Part shown: one piece after another, positions 16,593 through 25,576 of the stretch
How positions within the stretch are numbered: the stretch's first letter is position 1
Layout of the letters: each line of letters starts with the position of its first letter
Notes under the pieces: model-generated
The model's input: the letters and a program-made list of their open reading frames with translations, nothing else
What the model was told of the DNA's origin: nothing
Databases searched by the model: none
Made by a program: the position numbers and the translations under genes
Source: Gammaproteobacteria bacterium
GTDB lineage: Bacteria; Pseudomonadota; Gammaproteobacteria; Legionellales; Legionellaceae
NCBI GenBank assembly: GCA_013289415.1
Contig: JABDAB010000015.1
Coordinates: 1-34,710 of the forward strand
Direction of reading: 5' to 3'
DNA: 34,710 nt

Positions 16593-17322
16593 TATTTAAC
16601 TCCTTTGCATTGTAGGCATGTGAAATCCGAGATGTTAACCAGTTTGCCAGATCGCGAATTTCCTCAACACAAATGCTGTGTTCCATCGAATATTCATGCC
16701 ATGCAATATGCTGAAAACCACGGCACTGTAACCAATCCAAACTTTGTTTTGTCCAAGCAGGGAGTACAATTGGGTCAAACTGCCCTCCTGCTATAAAAAT
16801 GGGTGTGCTGTTATTAACGAGTACTGGATCGCATTCGGTAGACAATGGTAAGTAACCCGACAAAGTAACAATACCCGCCAATGGCGTTGCCGAACGCAAA
16901 CCTGTGAATAACGCCATGGCACCACCTTGAGAAAAACCAGCCAAAAAGATCTGATCATGTTTAAATCCATCAGTGACCTGATTTTCAATGATCTGGCGAA
17001 TCATGCCTTCTGACCGCATCAGACCATCACGATCTTCACGATCAGTCAATTTCATGCCCACAATATCATACCATGCACGCATCGGCATATGATTGTTCAG
17101 CGTTACGGGACGCACAGGCGCATCAATGAACACATGACGAACAGGCACTGTCAAGGATAACTGATTAGCCACACCCACCATATCATTGGCATCCGCGCCC
17201 AGACCATGCATCCAAATCATACACGCAACTGCGGGCTGCTGTGGCTCTTTAATATAAACGTTTAACAACGTGACTCCTTTAGAGACTGTAAAAGACAAAT
17301 TATCTCTAATGCGCTCGCACAT
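16579..17322 (-). CDS. Carboxylesterase of the phospholipase/acyl-protein thioesterase family
   Basis: A 247-residue alpha/beta hydrolase like bacterial carboxylesterases and eukaryotic acyl-protein thioesterase 1. The oxyanion/entry motif is MIWMHGLGADANDM. The nucleophile lies in FLAGFSQGGAMAL (GFSQG), the acid in AGGQFDPIV, and the histidine in YSMEHSIC. No signal peptide, so it is cytoplasmic unless injected. It is the first gene of the minus-strand operon with ratA and rnfH and is divergent from lptM. The natural substrate is unknown. Confidence 0.9.
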   Translation of the reverse strand: MCERIRDNLSFTVSKGVTLLNVYIKEPQQPAVACMIWMHGLGADANDMVGVANQLSLTVPVRHVFIDAPVRPVTLNNHMPMRAWYDIVGMKLTDREDRDGLMRSEGMIRQIIENQVTDGFKHDQIFLAGFSQGGAMALFTGLRSATPLAGIVTLSGYLPLSTECDPVLVNNSTPIFIAGGQFDPIVLPAWTKQSLDWLQCRGFQHIAWHEYSMEHSICVEEIRDLANWLTSRISHAYNAKELNNDHR

Positions 17323-17371
17323 GGCAACTTAATTAATTATACTGAACTCTTTAATTATCCAAATGAGCAAC

Positions 17372-17527
17372 ATGAAGCTAGTACTACTATGCATAATCAG
17401 CCTACTTTTATCGGCCTGTGGACAAAAGGGACCGCTTTACCTGCCTGCCCCTAAAAACCCCGTTACAATAACTAAAGAGAAACAAAATGGGCCTTCGATT
17501 TACAAAAATGCAGGGTCTTGGCAATGA
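17372..17527 (+). CDS. lptM: Small lipoprotein LptM (YifL)
   Basis: A 51-residue lipoprotein. The signal peptide MKLVLLCIISLLLSAC ends in a lipobox, and the residues after the cysteine are GQKGPLYLP, the hallmark of LptM/YifL. LptM helps the LptDE lipopolysaccharide translocon mature in the outer membrane. The ATG at 17372 gives the normal signal length; an ATG three codons earlier (17363) is possible. Like E. coli yifL, it lies just before dapF, but here it overlaps the dapF start by 41 bases in another frame, so the last 13 or so residues are read over dapF. Confidence 0.8.
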   Translation: MKLVLLCIISLLLSACGQKGPLYLPAPKNPVTITKEKQNGPSIYKNAGSWQ

Positions 17528-18317
17528 TTTTATGGTGGTTGATGCCATACATCAAACCATCAACTTAAAACCCGCCGACATTGCAGCCCTCAGTCGACGC
17601 GACACAGGCGTTGGTTTTGATCAATGCTTGCTGATTGAAACCAGTCAGGTGCCTGGCGTTGATTTTTTTTACCGTATTTTTAATGCCAACGGACAGGAGG
17701 TCGGACAATGTGGAAATGGAGCCCGATGCCTAGCGCGCTTTGCACAACATTATGGACTAACCCACAAGCAATCGATTACTGTTGCAACGCACACAACCCG
17801 CATGGAACTCCATATCAATCCCGATAACACCGTTACCGTAGATATGGGGCAACCCCAGCTTGAACCCGCCTGCATTCCTCTGCAAGCGTTGGTACAGGCG
17901 CCACTCTATACGATTCCCATGAGCGATAAGACAACTTGCGATGTGCATGCTGTCAGCGTGGGTAATCCTCATGCAGTCATGCTGGTTTCTGATCTGACAC
18001 AGGCCCCCGTTCGCGATATAGGACGACAAATTAGTGAACATCCATTGTTTCCGGAACAAACCAACGTCGGATTTATGCAAATAGTCTCCCCCAAACACAT
18101 TTCCTTACGTGTTTATGAACGAGGGTGCGGGGAAACTCAAGCTTGCGGAAGTGGCGCGGTTGCAGCGGTTGCAATTGGCAGGCTGTACCACCATTTAAAT
18201 GAGGAGGTCACGGTTAGTTTGCCTGGAGGAGAACTGCTAGTTAGTTGGCCAAACATGACCGGCTCTATTTTCCTGACAGGCCCTGCTGCATTTGTTTATG
18301 AGGGAAATATCATTTAA
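17487..18317 (+). CDS. dapF: Diaminopimelate epimerase
   Basis: Converts LL- to meso-diaminopimelate, the penultimate step to lysine and a direct precursor of the peptidoglycan cross-link. At 276 residues it has normal length. The two catalytic cysteines are visible in EVGQCGNGARC (residue 75) and in CGETQACGSGA (about 220). FTKMQGLGNDFMVVD at the start is typical. AAAGAG lies upstream of the ATG inside the lptM reading frame. A short GGGC/GCCC hairpin (18325-18338) follows the stop. Confidence 0.97.
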   Translation: MGLRFTKMQGLGNDFMVVDAIHQTINLKPADIAALSRRDTGVGFDQCLLIETSQVPGVDFFYRIFNANGQEVGQCGNGARCLARFAQHYGLTHKQSITVATHTTRMELHINPDNTVTVDMGQPQLEPACIPLQALVQAPLYTIPMSDKTTCDVHAVSVGNPHAVMLVSDLTQAPVRDIGRQISEHPLFPEQTNVGFMQIVSPKHISLRVYERGCGETQACGSGAVAAVAIGRLYHHLNEEVTVSLPGGELLVSWPNMTGSIFLTGPAAFVYEGNII

Positions 18318-18413
18318 AAAACCCGGGCATCTATCGCCCCAATAAAATACAAGAATGTTATTACAGCATTTTGTCAACAGCCCCTAATGCAGCTTGCAAC
18401 AGGAGAATAAAAT

Positions 18414-19457
18414 ATGAGTATCAAAATCAATCAGATTGAACGCTTTGCATCTGATTCAGGTAAGAAGGCTGGTGAGTTTTTTACCCCGCTGAAAGTTACC
18501 AAACTGGTCGCCAAGCTTGCCAGACCTAAACCGGGAGATCGTATCTGTGATCCAGCCTGCGGGTCAGGTGGTCTTTTAATTCAAGCTGCTAAAGAAGTTG
18601 GAGACCGTAACTTTGCCCTCTTTGGACAAGAGTCCAATGGCAGCACATGGGCACTGTGCCGCATGAACATGTTCCTGCACAGCTTTGATAGCGCTCGAGT
18701 AGAAGGGTGCGATACACTGAACAGTCCACTTCTGGTTGAAAATGACCGACTGATGAAATTTAATTGCGTGGTGGCAAATCCGCCCTTTTCACTTGATAAA
18801 TGGGGTGCTGAAAATGCTGAGAGTGATCAGTTTAACCGTTTCTGGCGTGGTGTTCCGCCCAAAAGTAAAGGCGACTGGGCTTTCATTAGTCATATGTTAG
18901 AAACTGCCCTTGAAAAACAAGGTCGGGTCGCCGTAGTTGTTCCTCATGGTGTCTTATTCCGTGGAGCGGCCGAAGGACGTATCCGTCAAAAAATGATTGA
19001 GGAAAACCTGCTGGATGCAGTGATTGGCCTGCCAGGTAACCTGTTACCAACAACCAATATTCCAGTAGCTATTCTAGTCTTTGATAGGGCTCGAGAAAAA
19101 GGCGCTTCAAGAGAGGATTGTAAAAACGTCTTGTTCATTGATGCCAGTCGAGACTATGTATCCGGAAAAAATCAAAACACCCTTTCCGAAGAACATCTCG
19201 CCAAAATTATGAGTATTTATATTAAACGGCAAGAAGTTGAAAAGTACGCTCATGTGGCAGCATGTGACGAAATCAAAGAAAACGATTTTAACCTTAATAT
19301 TCCTCGTTATGTAGACACTTTCGAAGAGGAAGAGGAAATCGATATCGATATCGATATCGATATCGATGCAGTACAACAAGAAATTGATACGCTGGAAAAA
19401 GAGCTAGTGGCAGTTAGGCTAAAAATGGCCGAAAAGCTCAAGGAGATTCAACGATGA
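18414..19457 (+). CDS. hsdM: Type I restriction-modification methylase subunit, N-terminally shortened
   Basis: A 347-residue N6-adenine methylase of the HsdM type. AdoMet-binding motifs GEFFTP (residues 20-25) and DPACGSGG (46-53) and the catalytic NPPF (122-125) are intact, and the C-terminal coiled end (DAVQQEIDTLEKELVAVRLKM) is the usual HsdM tail. Full HsdM proteins are about 500 residues with an N-terminal helical domain; here the protein begins at the segment just before the GEF motif (IERFASDSGKKAGEF). A TAA lies two codons upstream in frame, but CAGGAG before the ATG supports translation. No hsdS or hsdR gene follows, so it is probably an inactive or repurposed remnant. Overlaps dinD by four bases. 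Confidence 0.85.
   Translation: MSIKINQIERFASDSGKKAGEFFTPLKVTKLVAKLARPKPGDRICDPACGSGGLLIQAAKEVGDRNFALFGQESNGSTWALCRMNMFLHSFDSARVEGCDTLNSPLLVENDRLMKFNCVVANPPFSLDKWGAENAESDQFNRFWRGVPPKSKGDWAFISHMLETALEKQGRVAVVVPHGVLFRGAAEGRIRQKMIEENLLDAVIGLPGNLLPTTNIPVAILVFDRAREKGASREDCKNVLFIDASRDYVSGKNQNTLSEEHLAKIMSIYIKRQEVEKYAHVAACDEIKENDFNLNIPRYVDTFEEEEEIDIDIDIDIDAVQQEIDTLEKELVAVRLKMAEKLKEIQR
19338..19367. repeat. In-frame ATCGAT microsatellite
   Basis: Five perfect tandem copies of the self-complementary hexamer ATCGAT inside the hsdM-like gene. They encode alternating Ile-Asp (IDIDIDIDID) between an acidic run and the C-terminal coil. Because the unit is six bases, slippage would change the linker length by two residues without breaking the frame. 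Confidence 0.9.
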
Positions 19458-20323
19458 ACCAAACCAACATCGAAAAACAACACCATAAAACGTTCGAAGA
19501 ACTTAAACGATTTTCTGATAATAATATTGAGTTTTGGTATGCACGTGAACTTCAACCCGCTTTGGATTATTTGAGTTGGGATAAATTCAAACGTGTTATT
19601 CAGAAAGCAGTAACTGCTTGCCAGAACTCTGGTGAAAACCCTGAAAACCATTTTTCCCAAATGGGAAAAATGGTTAGTCTGGGCTCCGGAAGTCAACGAG
19701 AGGTAGAAGATTATCAACTCTCACGTTACGCGTGTTATTTAATAGTGCAAAATGGAGATTCTTCCAAACCGATCATCGCCAATGGTCAAACCTATTTTGC
19801 GATTCAAACCCGCCGACAAGAATTGGCCGATGACGAAACCTTTCAACAACTAAAAGAAGAAGAAAAACGGCTTCTACTCAGAAATGAGATGAAGGTACAC
19901 AATAAGCAGTTGGTTGAAACCGCTCAAAAAGCCGGTGTTGAAAGTAATCTCGATTTCGCTATTTTTCAGAACCATGGTTACAAAGGGCTTTATGGTGGAC
20001 TGGATGCTAAAGCCATACATCAGAAAAAAGGACTGAAAAAAAGCCAAGAGATTCTTGACAACATGGGCAGCACTGAATTGGCAGCGAACCTCTTTCGTGC
20101 CACGCAGACAGAAGAAAAACTGCGACGGGAAAACATTCAGGGAAAAACTAAAGCCAATAATACGCATTTTGAAGTTGGGGAAAAAGTACGTCAAACCATT
20201 AAAGAGTTGGGCGGTAACATGCCAGAAGAGCTCCCCACACCGGATAAAGACCTAAAAAAACTTAAACAGGAGATCAAAAAGGATGGGATGAAGCGATTGG
20301 GAGACTCTATCAATGAACGATGA
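19454..20323 (+). CDS. dinD: DNA damage-inducible protein D
   Basis: A 289-residue DinD protein. It closely follows E. coli DinD, with LSRYACYLIVQNGDSSKPII then GQTYFAIQTRRQEL as the most conserved part of the BRO-N-like domain, and NHGYKGLYGGL downstream. E. coli DinD is LexA-regulated and inhibits RecA-mediated strand exchange. No obvious LexA box is seen here, because the gene is translated from the hsdM mRNA with an ATGA overlap. dinD genes are often found inside type I restriction-modification loci, which fits the neighbour. A weak hairpin (ATGCCC/GGGCAT, 20325-20360) followed by a T-rich stretch lies after the stop. Confidence 0.9.
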   Translation: MNQTNIEKQHHKTFEELKRFSDNNIEFWYARELQPALDYLSWDKFKRVIQKAVTACQNSGENPENHFSQMGKMVSLGSGSQREVEDYQLSRYACYLIVQNGDSSKPIIANGQTYFAIQTRRQELADDETFQQLKEEEKRLLLRNEMKVHNKQLVETAQKAGVESNLDFAIFQNHGYKGLYGGLDAKAIHQKKGLKKSQEILDNMGSTELAANLFRATQTEEKLRRENIQGKTKANNTHFEVGEKVRQTIKELGGNMPEELPTPDKDLKKLKQEIKKDGMKRLGDSINER

Positions 20324-20401
20324 AATGCCCCGCATACATAGTAACATTATAAATGGGCATGTTGTTTTTGGGATTCGTTTAAAGCAATAATGCAATAATT
20401 G

Positions 20402-21328
20402 TCAAACCGTTTTTTCCTCACCCATCGCATCTTTATTTAGCACACAAAAACCCTGTTGATCTTTTTCAGTTACAAAACCGGCCACAACAGAACGTTGCTT
20501 GATGGCATCAGACAAAGTCAAATGCAGATTGGGTGATGTGATACGGATGTGCCAAGCCCCGTCTTGTGCTTCTTTTACATTAATAAACTGTGACATTGCC
20601 GATGGCATGCCTTGGGCATCAAACCAGCCAGCCACAGAACCACGCACCGCGTCTGGTTCGAGCATGTTCATGGAATAAAATCCGCTTCCATCATCGAATC
20701 GGCATAAAACACTAGTGAGTTGATGGCTTTGGGTTTGAGGATTTGAGAGCCAAATTTGCCTGAACCAGGCACTTTTTGCGGTAACAAATTGTTCCCTGCT
20801 CTCATTAGCGACATGAACATGTCCATTCAGCTGACCGGTCTGACTCACTATTGCTTCAACCCCGGCTCGCAAACCTTGCACAACAGGGTTATGTTCCGGC
20901 TGATTTAGCATGTCGACTTTAAAATTAAATCCTTTTTTATCTTGGGTTTTTAATCCGAAAATCCAACTGTCATTGATTGCATTAAAACGCAGGAACGAGC
21001 GACCAACATGCCAATTATTCCGTTCAGGATCGTTAATCGTAGCATCGCCCTCATCCATCAAAACCAGCGCTTTGGTCTGTGCATCAAACAATGCCGAAAT
21101 GGCGTGGAAGTCATTCCCATGGCGTTGCATCTGAAAAAAATAAGCATAATGCTCTCCACCCTCATTCGTCACCATGCCCGAAAACACCCAATTGGCATGC
21201 GTAGACTCAGCAGGTAAAAAACCAGTTTGCTCAACAGGCTCTGTGCCAACCTCTGCAGCATAAATAACGCTGCAGAATAACATGGCAAAACATATGCACA
21301 ACTTCTTACTTAGTCGAAACAGAATCAT
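20402..21328 (-). CDS. Secreted protein, probably AttH/CrtC lipocalin-like
   Basis: A 308-residue exported protein with a signal peptide (ICFAMLFCSVIYAAEV, cut near residue 25). The beginning of the mature part, ANWVFSGMVTNEGGEHYAYFFQMQRHG, and the many beta strands suggest the AttH/CrtC-like double-lipocalin fold; this is a tentative match by eye. Its ATG lies one base after the lpxK stop, so it is the third gene of the msbA-lpxK operon. That placement suggests an envelope or lipid-related task, but no enzymatic residue can be pointed to. Confidence 0.65.
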   Translation of the reverse strand: MILFRLSKKLCICFAMLFCSVIYAAEVGTEPVEQTGFLPAESTHANWVFSGMVTNEGGEHYAYFFQMQRHGNDFHAISALFDAQTKALVLMDEGDATINDPERNNWHVGRSFLRFNAINDSWIFGLKTQDKKGFNFKVDMLNQPEHNPVVQGLRAGVEAIVSQTGQLNGHVHVANESREQFVTAKSAWFRQIWLSNPQTQSHQLTSVLCRFDDGSGFYSMNMLEPDAVRGSVAGWFDAQGMPSAMSQFINVKEAQDGAWHIRITSPNLHLTLSDAIKQRSVVAGFVTEKDQQGFCVLNKDAMGEEKTV

Positions 21329-21329
21329 T

Positions 21330-22304
21330 TTAAAATAACCTTGTTATTGTTGGATGAGACCATAATGCATCCCAAAATCCGTCGTCAATCACAGCATCCA
21401 CGGGCAAAAAATACATCTTATCAGTAGCAAACGCTTGGCATTTTACCGCATCTTTTTCTGTCATCACCACCATTTTTTCAGGCACGTGTAATTCTTCGGG
21501 CTGAAATTGATGGTGATCAGTAAATAAGTATTCATTAAACGTAACACCCAATGCATGCAATGTTGCAAAAAATCGTTGTGGATGACCAATTGCTGCAATA
21601 GCTGCAACTGGACAGGATAACTCCGACACTTGAATGGTTTTCCCGTTCATCAGCTGCGTTAACTCACCGGGCTGTAAATTCATACGGTAACCACCCGGCC
21701 ATATTCCACCATTTACAACAACAAAATCAACATGATCTAAACGTTTGACGCTTTCACGCAATGGACCTGCGGGCAAACACAAGCCATTGCCCAAACCACG
21801 CAGTCCATCAACAACCGCAATTTCTATCGCACGTCCCATCTTATAATGTTGCAATCCATCATCACTGAGAATCACCTGACTTTGGTATTTATCCAGTAAA
21901 TAACGAACGGCTTGAACCCTGTCAGGCGCAATCACAACAGGACAGCCGGTTTTTTTAGCCAGCAATAACGGCTCATCGCCAACGAGTATTGCTGTCTCAT
22001 CCACACTGACTTCATGAGGGAAATCAGTCGCGGCTGCGCCATAACCTCGGCTAACAATACCAACCCGCAGTCCACGTGCCTGTAATTGCTGCGCCAACGC
22101 AATCACCAGTGGAGTTTTCCCCACACCACCGACGGTTAAATTGCCCACCACAATAATGGGCACTGAACAGCGTTGTTGGCAAAAACGTTGAAAATAACTA
22201 CGGCGTATCACGGTGATGGCTTGATACACCAATGCAAAAGGAAACAATAACCAGCGCAGAGGATGACGGGTATACCAAAGTTTATCAAGGGAGATTAAAC
22301 GCAT
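21330..22304 (-). CDS. lpxK: Tetraacyldisaccharide 4'-kinase
   Basis: Phosphorylates the 4' position of the lipid A disaccharide at the inner membrane. The 324 residues fit. The N-terminal hydrophobic part ([16 protein letters not shown]) anchors the enzyme, and the P-loop [19 protein letters not shown] is the family signature. [11 protein letters not shown] is the following conserved motif, holding the catalytic aspartates. Its ATG overlaps the msbA stop by one base (TAATG), as expected for the usual msbA-lpxK pair. Confidence 0.96.
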   Translation of the reverse strand: MRLISLDKLWYTRHPLRWLLFPFALVYQAITVIRRSYFQRFCQQRCSVPIIVVGNLTVGGVGKTPLVIALAQQLQARGLRVGIVSRGYGAAATDFPHEVSVDETAILVGDEPLLLAKKTGCPVVIAPDRVQAVRYLLDKYQSQVILSDDGLQHYKMGRAIEIAVVDGLRGLGNGLCLPAGPLRESVKRLDHVDFVVVNGGIWPGGYRMNLQPGELTQLMNGKTIQVSELSCPVAAIAAIGHPQRFFATLHALGVTFNEYLFTDHHQFQPEELHVPEKMVVMTEKDAVKCQAFATDKMYFLPVDAVIDDGFWDALWSHPTITRLF

Positions 22305-24070
22305 TACGCCACAGCTTCCTCATGTTCGACACCCAATTTTTGCACCTGATATAATTGCGCATAATGCCCTTCCATCGCAAGCAATTGCTCATGCGTTCCC
22401 TGCTCCATCACCCGTCCGTGATGCAAAACAATAATCTTGTCCGCACGCTTGATGGTTGACAGTCGATGAGCAATAACCAGCGTGGTGCGGTTTTTCATCA
22501 CGTGTTCCAGTGCTGCCTGAATATATCGCTCTGATTCATTATCTAATGCGGATGTTGCCTCATCCAGAATAAGAATCGGTGCATTTTTCAAAATGGCGCG
22601 CGCGATGGCCAAACGTTGCCGCTGGCCACCCGATAGCAGCACACCATTTTCACCCACTCGGGTATCATAACCTTGAGGCAGATTTTGGATGAACTCATCC
22701 GCATAAGCAAGACGTGCCGCCTCGATAATATCTTCACGACTCACGTCAAAGCGACCGTAAGCAATATTATTAGCCAGCGTGTCATTAAATAGCGTCACCT
22801 GCTGACTAACCAGCGAAATTTGCTCACGTAAACTGACCAGAGACAACTCATTAATTGGCATACCATCCAGAAGAATTCTGCCATTATTCACTGGATAAAA
22901 CCGCGGTAATAAACTGGCAAGTGTCGTTTTGCCACTACCAGAATGTCCTACCAGAGCAACGGTTTCCCCTGCCTCGATCCGCAAATCAATATCGTGTAAA
23001 ACGGGCAAACCCTGACGGTATGCGAACGATACTTTTTCAAATTGAATAACGCCCTGAGCTTTTTCAGGTAGTTGCATACCTTGCTCTGGCTCAACGGCAT
23101 GATCCAGCAAGGCAAACACACTTTCAGCACCAGCCAGTCCACGCTGAATCGCTGCATTTAACGTGGTAAGGGTTTTCATTGGTTTGATTAATTGCAACAT
23201 GGCGGCAATAATGGCGAGAAAAGATCCGGCAGTAATGGTAATAATAGCGGTCATTTTAATGGCCGCAAAAATAATGGTCGCAATACCTATTGAAATAATA
23301 ATTTGTACTGACGACACATTGATTGCTTTGCTAACCGCAACTTTCATGTCATTTTTTCGTGATGTTTCTGTGGCATCGTTAAACTTGCTTACTTCATATT
23401 GTTCACCACCAAATATACGTACTACACGATACCCATCAATTACTTCGCTGACGATTTCCGTGACTTCACCCATTGATCGCTGTACTTTATGACTGATACG
23501 TCGCACGCGTTTATTAGTAAAATTAACCACGATGGCGATAAACGGAATAGTCAATAAAAACATCAGTGACAATTGCCAGCAAATCACCATCATTACGGTT
23601 AACAGGCCGATAATTAAACACGTGTTTTGTACAAAATCGGTCAGTGCATCCGCACTCACCTGCGCCACTTGCTCTACATCATACAAAATTTTTGACAACA
23701 ACTGACCTGAGGTGGCCTCATCATAATAATCAGCCGGTAACCGCACGATATGCGAAAATACCCGTTGTCGAAGCACATTCACCACGGATCGCGCCACCCA
23801 AGTCATGCAGTAGCTACCCGCAGCACTCACTAAACCGCGCGTTGAGATCCCGAACAGCACAATCAATGGAATTCGTTTAACAAAATTCATATCAACATCG
23901 ATAAATCCTTTATCAAGAAATGGCCGCATCATGTAGGTAAACCCTGCATCGATGCAGGAATAAATAATATTGGCAAACAGTCCCAACAACAATATTGGCC
24001 AAAACGGTTTAACAAAAGTAAATAAACGCCGATATAACGGACCGGTTTTGCCATGCAATTTATTTTTCAT
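22304..24070 (-). CDS. msbA: Lipid A export ATP-binding/permease MsbA
   Basis: A 588-residue ABC half-transporter that flips lipid A-core across the inner membrane. The N-terminal half has six membrane helices. The C-terminal ATPase shows Walker A GHSGSGKTT (about residue 380), the Q-loop LVSQQVTLFNDT, signature LSGGQRQR, Walker B ILILDEATSALD and the switch histidine in VIAHRLSTI. AGGAGG is not perfect, but a clear AGGAGG-like site (TAGGAGGAACAA on the plus complement) does not apply; the start ATG is at the complement of 24068-24070. First gene of the operon with lpxK. Confidence 0.96.
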   Translation of the reverse strand: MKNKLHGKTGPLYRRLFTFVKPFWPILLLGLFANIIYSCIDAGFTYMMRPFLDKGFIDVDMNFVKRIPLIVLFGISTRGLVSAAGSYCMTWVARSVVNVLRQRVFSHIVRLPADYYDEATSGQLLSKILYDVEQVAQVSADALTDFVQNTCLIIGLLTVMMVICWQLSLMFLLTIPFIAIVVNFTNKRVRRISHKVQRSMGEVTEIVSEVIDGYRVVRIFGGEQYEVSKFNDATETSRKNDMKVAVSKAINVSSVQIIISIGIATIIFAAIKMTAIITITAGSFLAIIAAMLQLIKPMKTLTTLNAAIQRGLAGAESVFALLDHAVEPEQGMQLPEKAQGVIQFEKVSFAYRQGLPVLHDIDLRIEAGETVALVGHSGSGKTTLASLLPRFYPVNNGRILLDGMPINELSLVSLREQISLVSQQVTLFNDTLANNIAYGRFDVSREDIIEAARLAYADEFIQNLPQGYDTRVGENGVLLSGGQRQRLAIARAILKNAPILILDEATSALDNESERYIQAALEHVMKNRTTLVIAHRLSTIKRADKIIVLHHGRVMEQGTHEQLLAMEGHYAQLYQVQKLGVEHEEAVA

Positions 24071-24147
24071 AGGAGGAACAACACAGTTGTCTGTAAATTT
24101 GCCATATTGTACTCCTTATTATAGAAGATCGCTATTGATCGAGTTCG

Positions 24148-25434
24148 TTACATTGCTTCAATCAATACAAACAAATTTTTCAAATATGGCAGAGGAATAA
24201 AATCCACATGAACATGCTCAAATAGTTCCGATCCTGAAAAATCCTTCGTAATCACAACGGCCTGCCTAGGTTGATAGGCTTGTAAAAACGATCGATAGCC
24301 ACGTGTTATCGAAGGTGATGACATGCTACGGTATTTCACCTCAACCGGGATAAAGTTTTCATCATTTTTATAAATAACAAAATCAACTTCCGCGCCTGAT
24401 TTTGTCCGCCAATAATGTACCGCGTAATTTAAAAAATTTTGAGTGATGTACTTATATATTTCCTGAAACACCAATCCTTCCACAAGAAGCCCTGCATCTG
24501 TGCGAGCAGATAAATCACTAAAGTTTCCAAGCGCATAATTACGAAAACCATTATCAATAAAATAAAGAATTGGGTTGTTGGTTAATTCCGTGCGTTTATT
24601 CCCAACAAAGGGCGTAATCATTGCAATGACATAAGTTTGTTGTAAAACAGACACGTAGTGACGTACTGCGGCGACGTTGATTTGGCAATCACTGGCGAGT
24701 TGATTGTAATTAACGAGTTGGCCACTACTATGCGCGATTAAGCCCAGTAATTTTTGAAAATTATCTGGTTTGGCTAATTTTAAAAACTCCATAATGTCTT
24801 TATTAATATAGTCCTGATAAATTTGTCCAAGTAATAATGCTTTTTGTGATGTAGAGATAATTTGGGGGTAAGCGCCATAGATCAATAATTGTTCTAATCG
24901 TGAAGAGGCATCCCATTCACTAAAGCTTAACGGTAAAACCAGTGATGAGAAATTTCTTCCCGTTAAATGCTCTTGAACCTTGCTTTTAATTTCCAGTTGC
25001 GAAGATCCTGAGGCAATCATTTTAATAGGCAGCGCTAAATCAGCAATGGTCTTTAACAATAATCCCGGTGATTCCAAACGCTGCACTTCATCAATAAAAA
25101 TAATAGGTAAGGCTAAATTAAATTGTTTAAATGCCTCATGAATAAAAAGAGGCGATTGTAACCAACCACGTACTGATGCTAAATCACAATTCAAATACAA
25201 CAGCTGATTAAAACGACCCTGCTGGATTAATTCATGACTAAGATATTTTCCAAGCGTTGTTTTACCTGCCCGTCGCGGCCCAATTAAAAGAGTCCACAAT
25301 GAATCCCACTCTGAATGCAATAACACCGGTAATTGTAGACGTGAATGATAATTACTCGTGGTGAAAACAGGCGCTTGTTTGTTTTGGAGCCACGGATTTT
25401 GCTGCTCAATCTCGCGTATTAACTGCAACTGCAT
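24148..25434 (-). CDS. AAA ATPase with DUF4143 domain
   Basis: A 428-residue ATPase of the AAA_14/DUF4143 type. The N-terminal ATPase has Walker A GPRRAGKTT (residues 52-60) and Walker B IIFIDEV (111-117), then the SGSSQLEIK segment of sensor 1. The C-terminal DUF4143 part ends in VHYWRTKSGAEVDFVIYKN, a nuclease-like D-x-x pattern with later VEVKYR, as in PD-(D/E)XK folds. Such genes are patchily distributed and often thought to be mobile or selfish; function is unsettled. It lies alone on the minus strand between msbA and acs. Its start is covered by a large inverted repeat. Confidence 0.85.
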   Translation of the reverse strand: MQLQLIREIEQQNPWLQNKQAPVFTTSNYHSRLQLPVLLHSEWDSLWTLLIGPRRAGKTTLGKYLSHELIQQGRFNQLLYLNCDLASVRGWLQSPLFIHEAFKQFNLALPIIFIDEVQRLESPGLLLKTIADLALPIKMIASGSSQLEIKSKVQEHLTGRNFSSLVLPLSFSEWDASSRLEQLLIYGAYPQIISTSQKALLLGQIYQDYINKDIMEFLKLAKPDNFQKLLGLIAHSSGQLVNYNQLASDCQINVAAVRHYVSVLQQTYVIAMITPFVGNKRTELTNNPILYFIDNGFRNYALGNFSDLSARTDAGLLVEGLVFQEIYKYITQNFLNYAVHYWRTKSGAEVDFVIYKNDENFIPVEVKYRSMSSPSITRGYRSFLQAYQPRQAVVITKDFSGSELFEHVHVDFIPLPYLKNLFVLIEAM

Positions 25435-25436
25435 AA

Positions 25437-25480
25437 TTAACCCTACTAATAATATTATTATTTAATTTTAGTAGGGTTAA
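25437..25480 (-). promoter_or_regulatory. Inverted repeat covering the ATPase ribosome binding site
   Basis: Perfect 12-bp arms (TTAACCCTACTA and TAGTAGGGTTAA) are separated by 20 AT-rich bases that contain a second small palindrome, AATAATATTATT. In the transcript the downstream arm carries the only Shine-Dalgarno-like bases (AGGG, six bases before the ATG), so the hairpin would hide them. It may equally be an operator for a dimeric repressor. Confidence 0.65.
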
Positions 25481-25517
25481 TTTGTTTTGTCCAGCAGTAA
25501 CTGACTGCAATCCCGCC

Positions 25518-25546
25518 TTACAATCTCAAAATAATAGTGGTATAAA
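25518..25546 (+). promoter_or_regulatory. Sigma70-like promoter of acs
   Basis: TTACAA (25518-25523) and TATAAA (25541-25546) are spaced by 17 bases. Transcription would start about 24 bases before the acs ATG, with AAGGAT as ribosome binding site. Confidence 0.55.
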
Positions 25547-25576
25547 GGAAAAAAAAACGTAAGGATGCGATAATAA

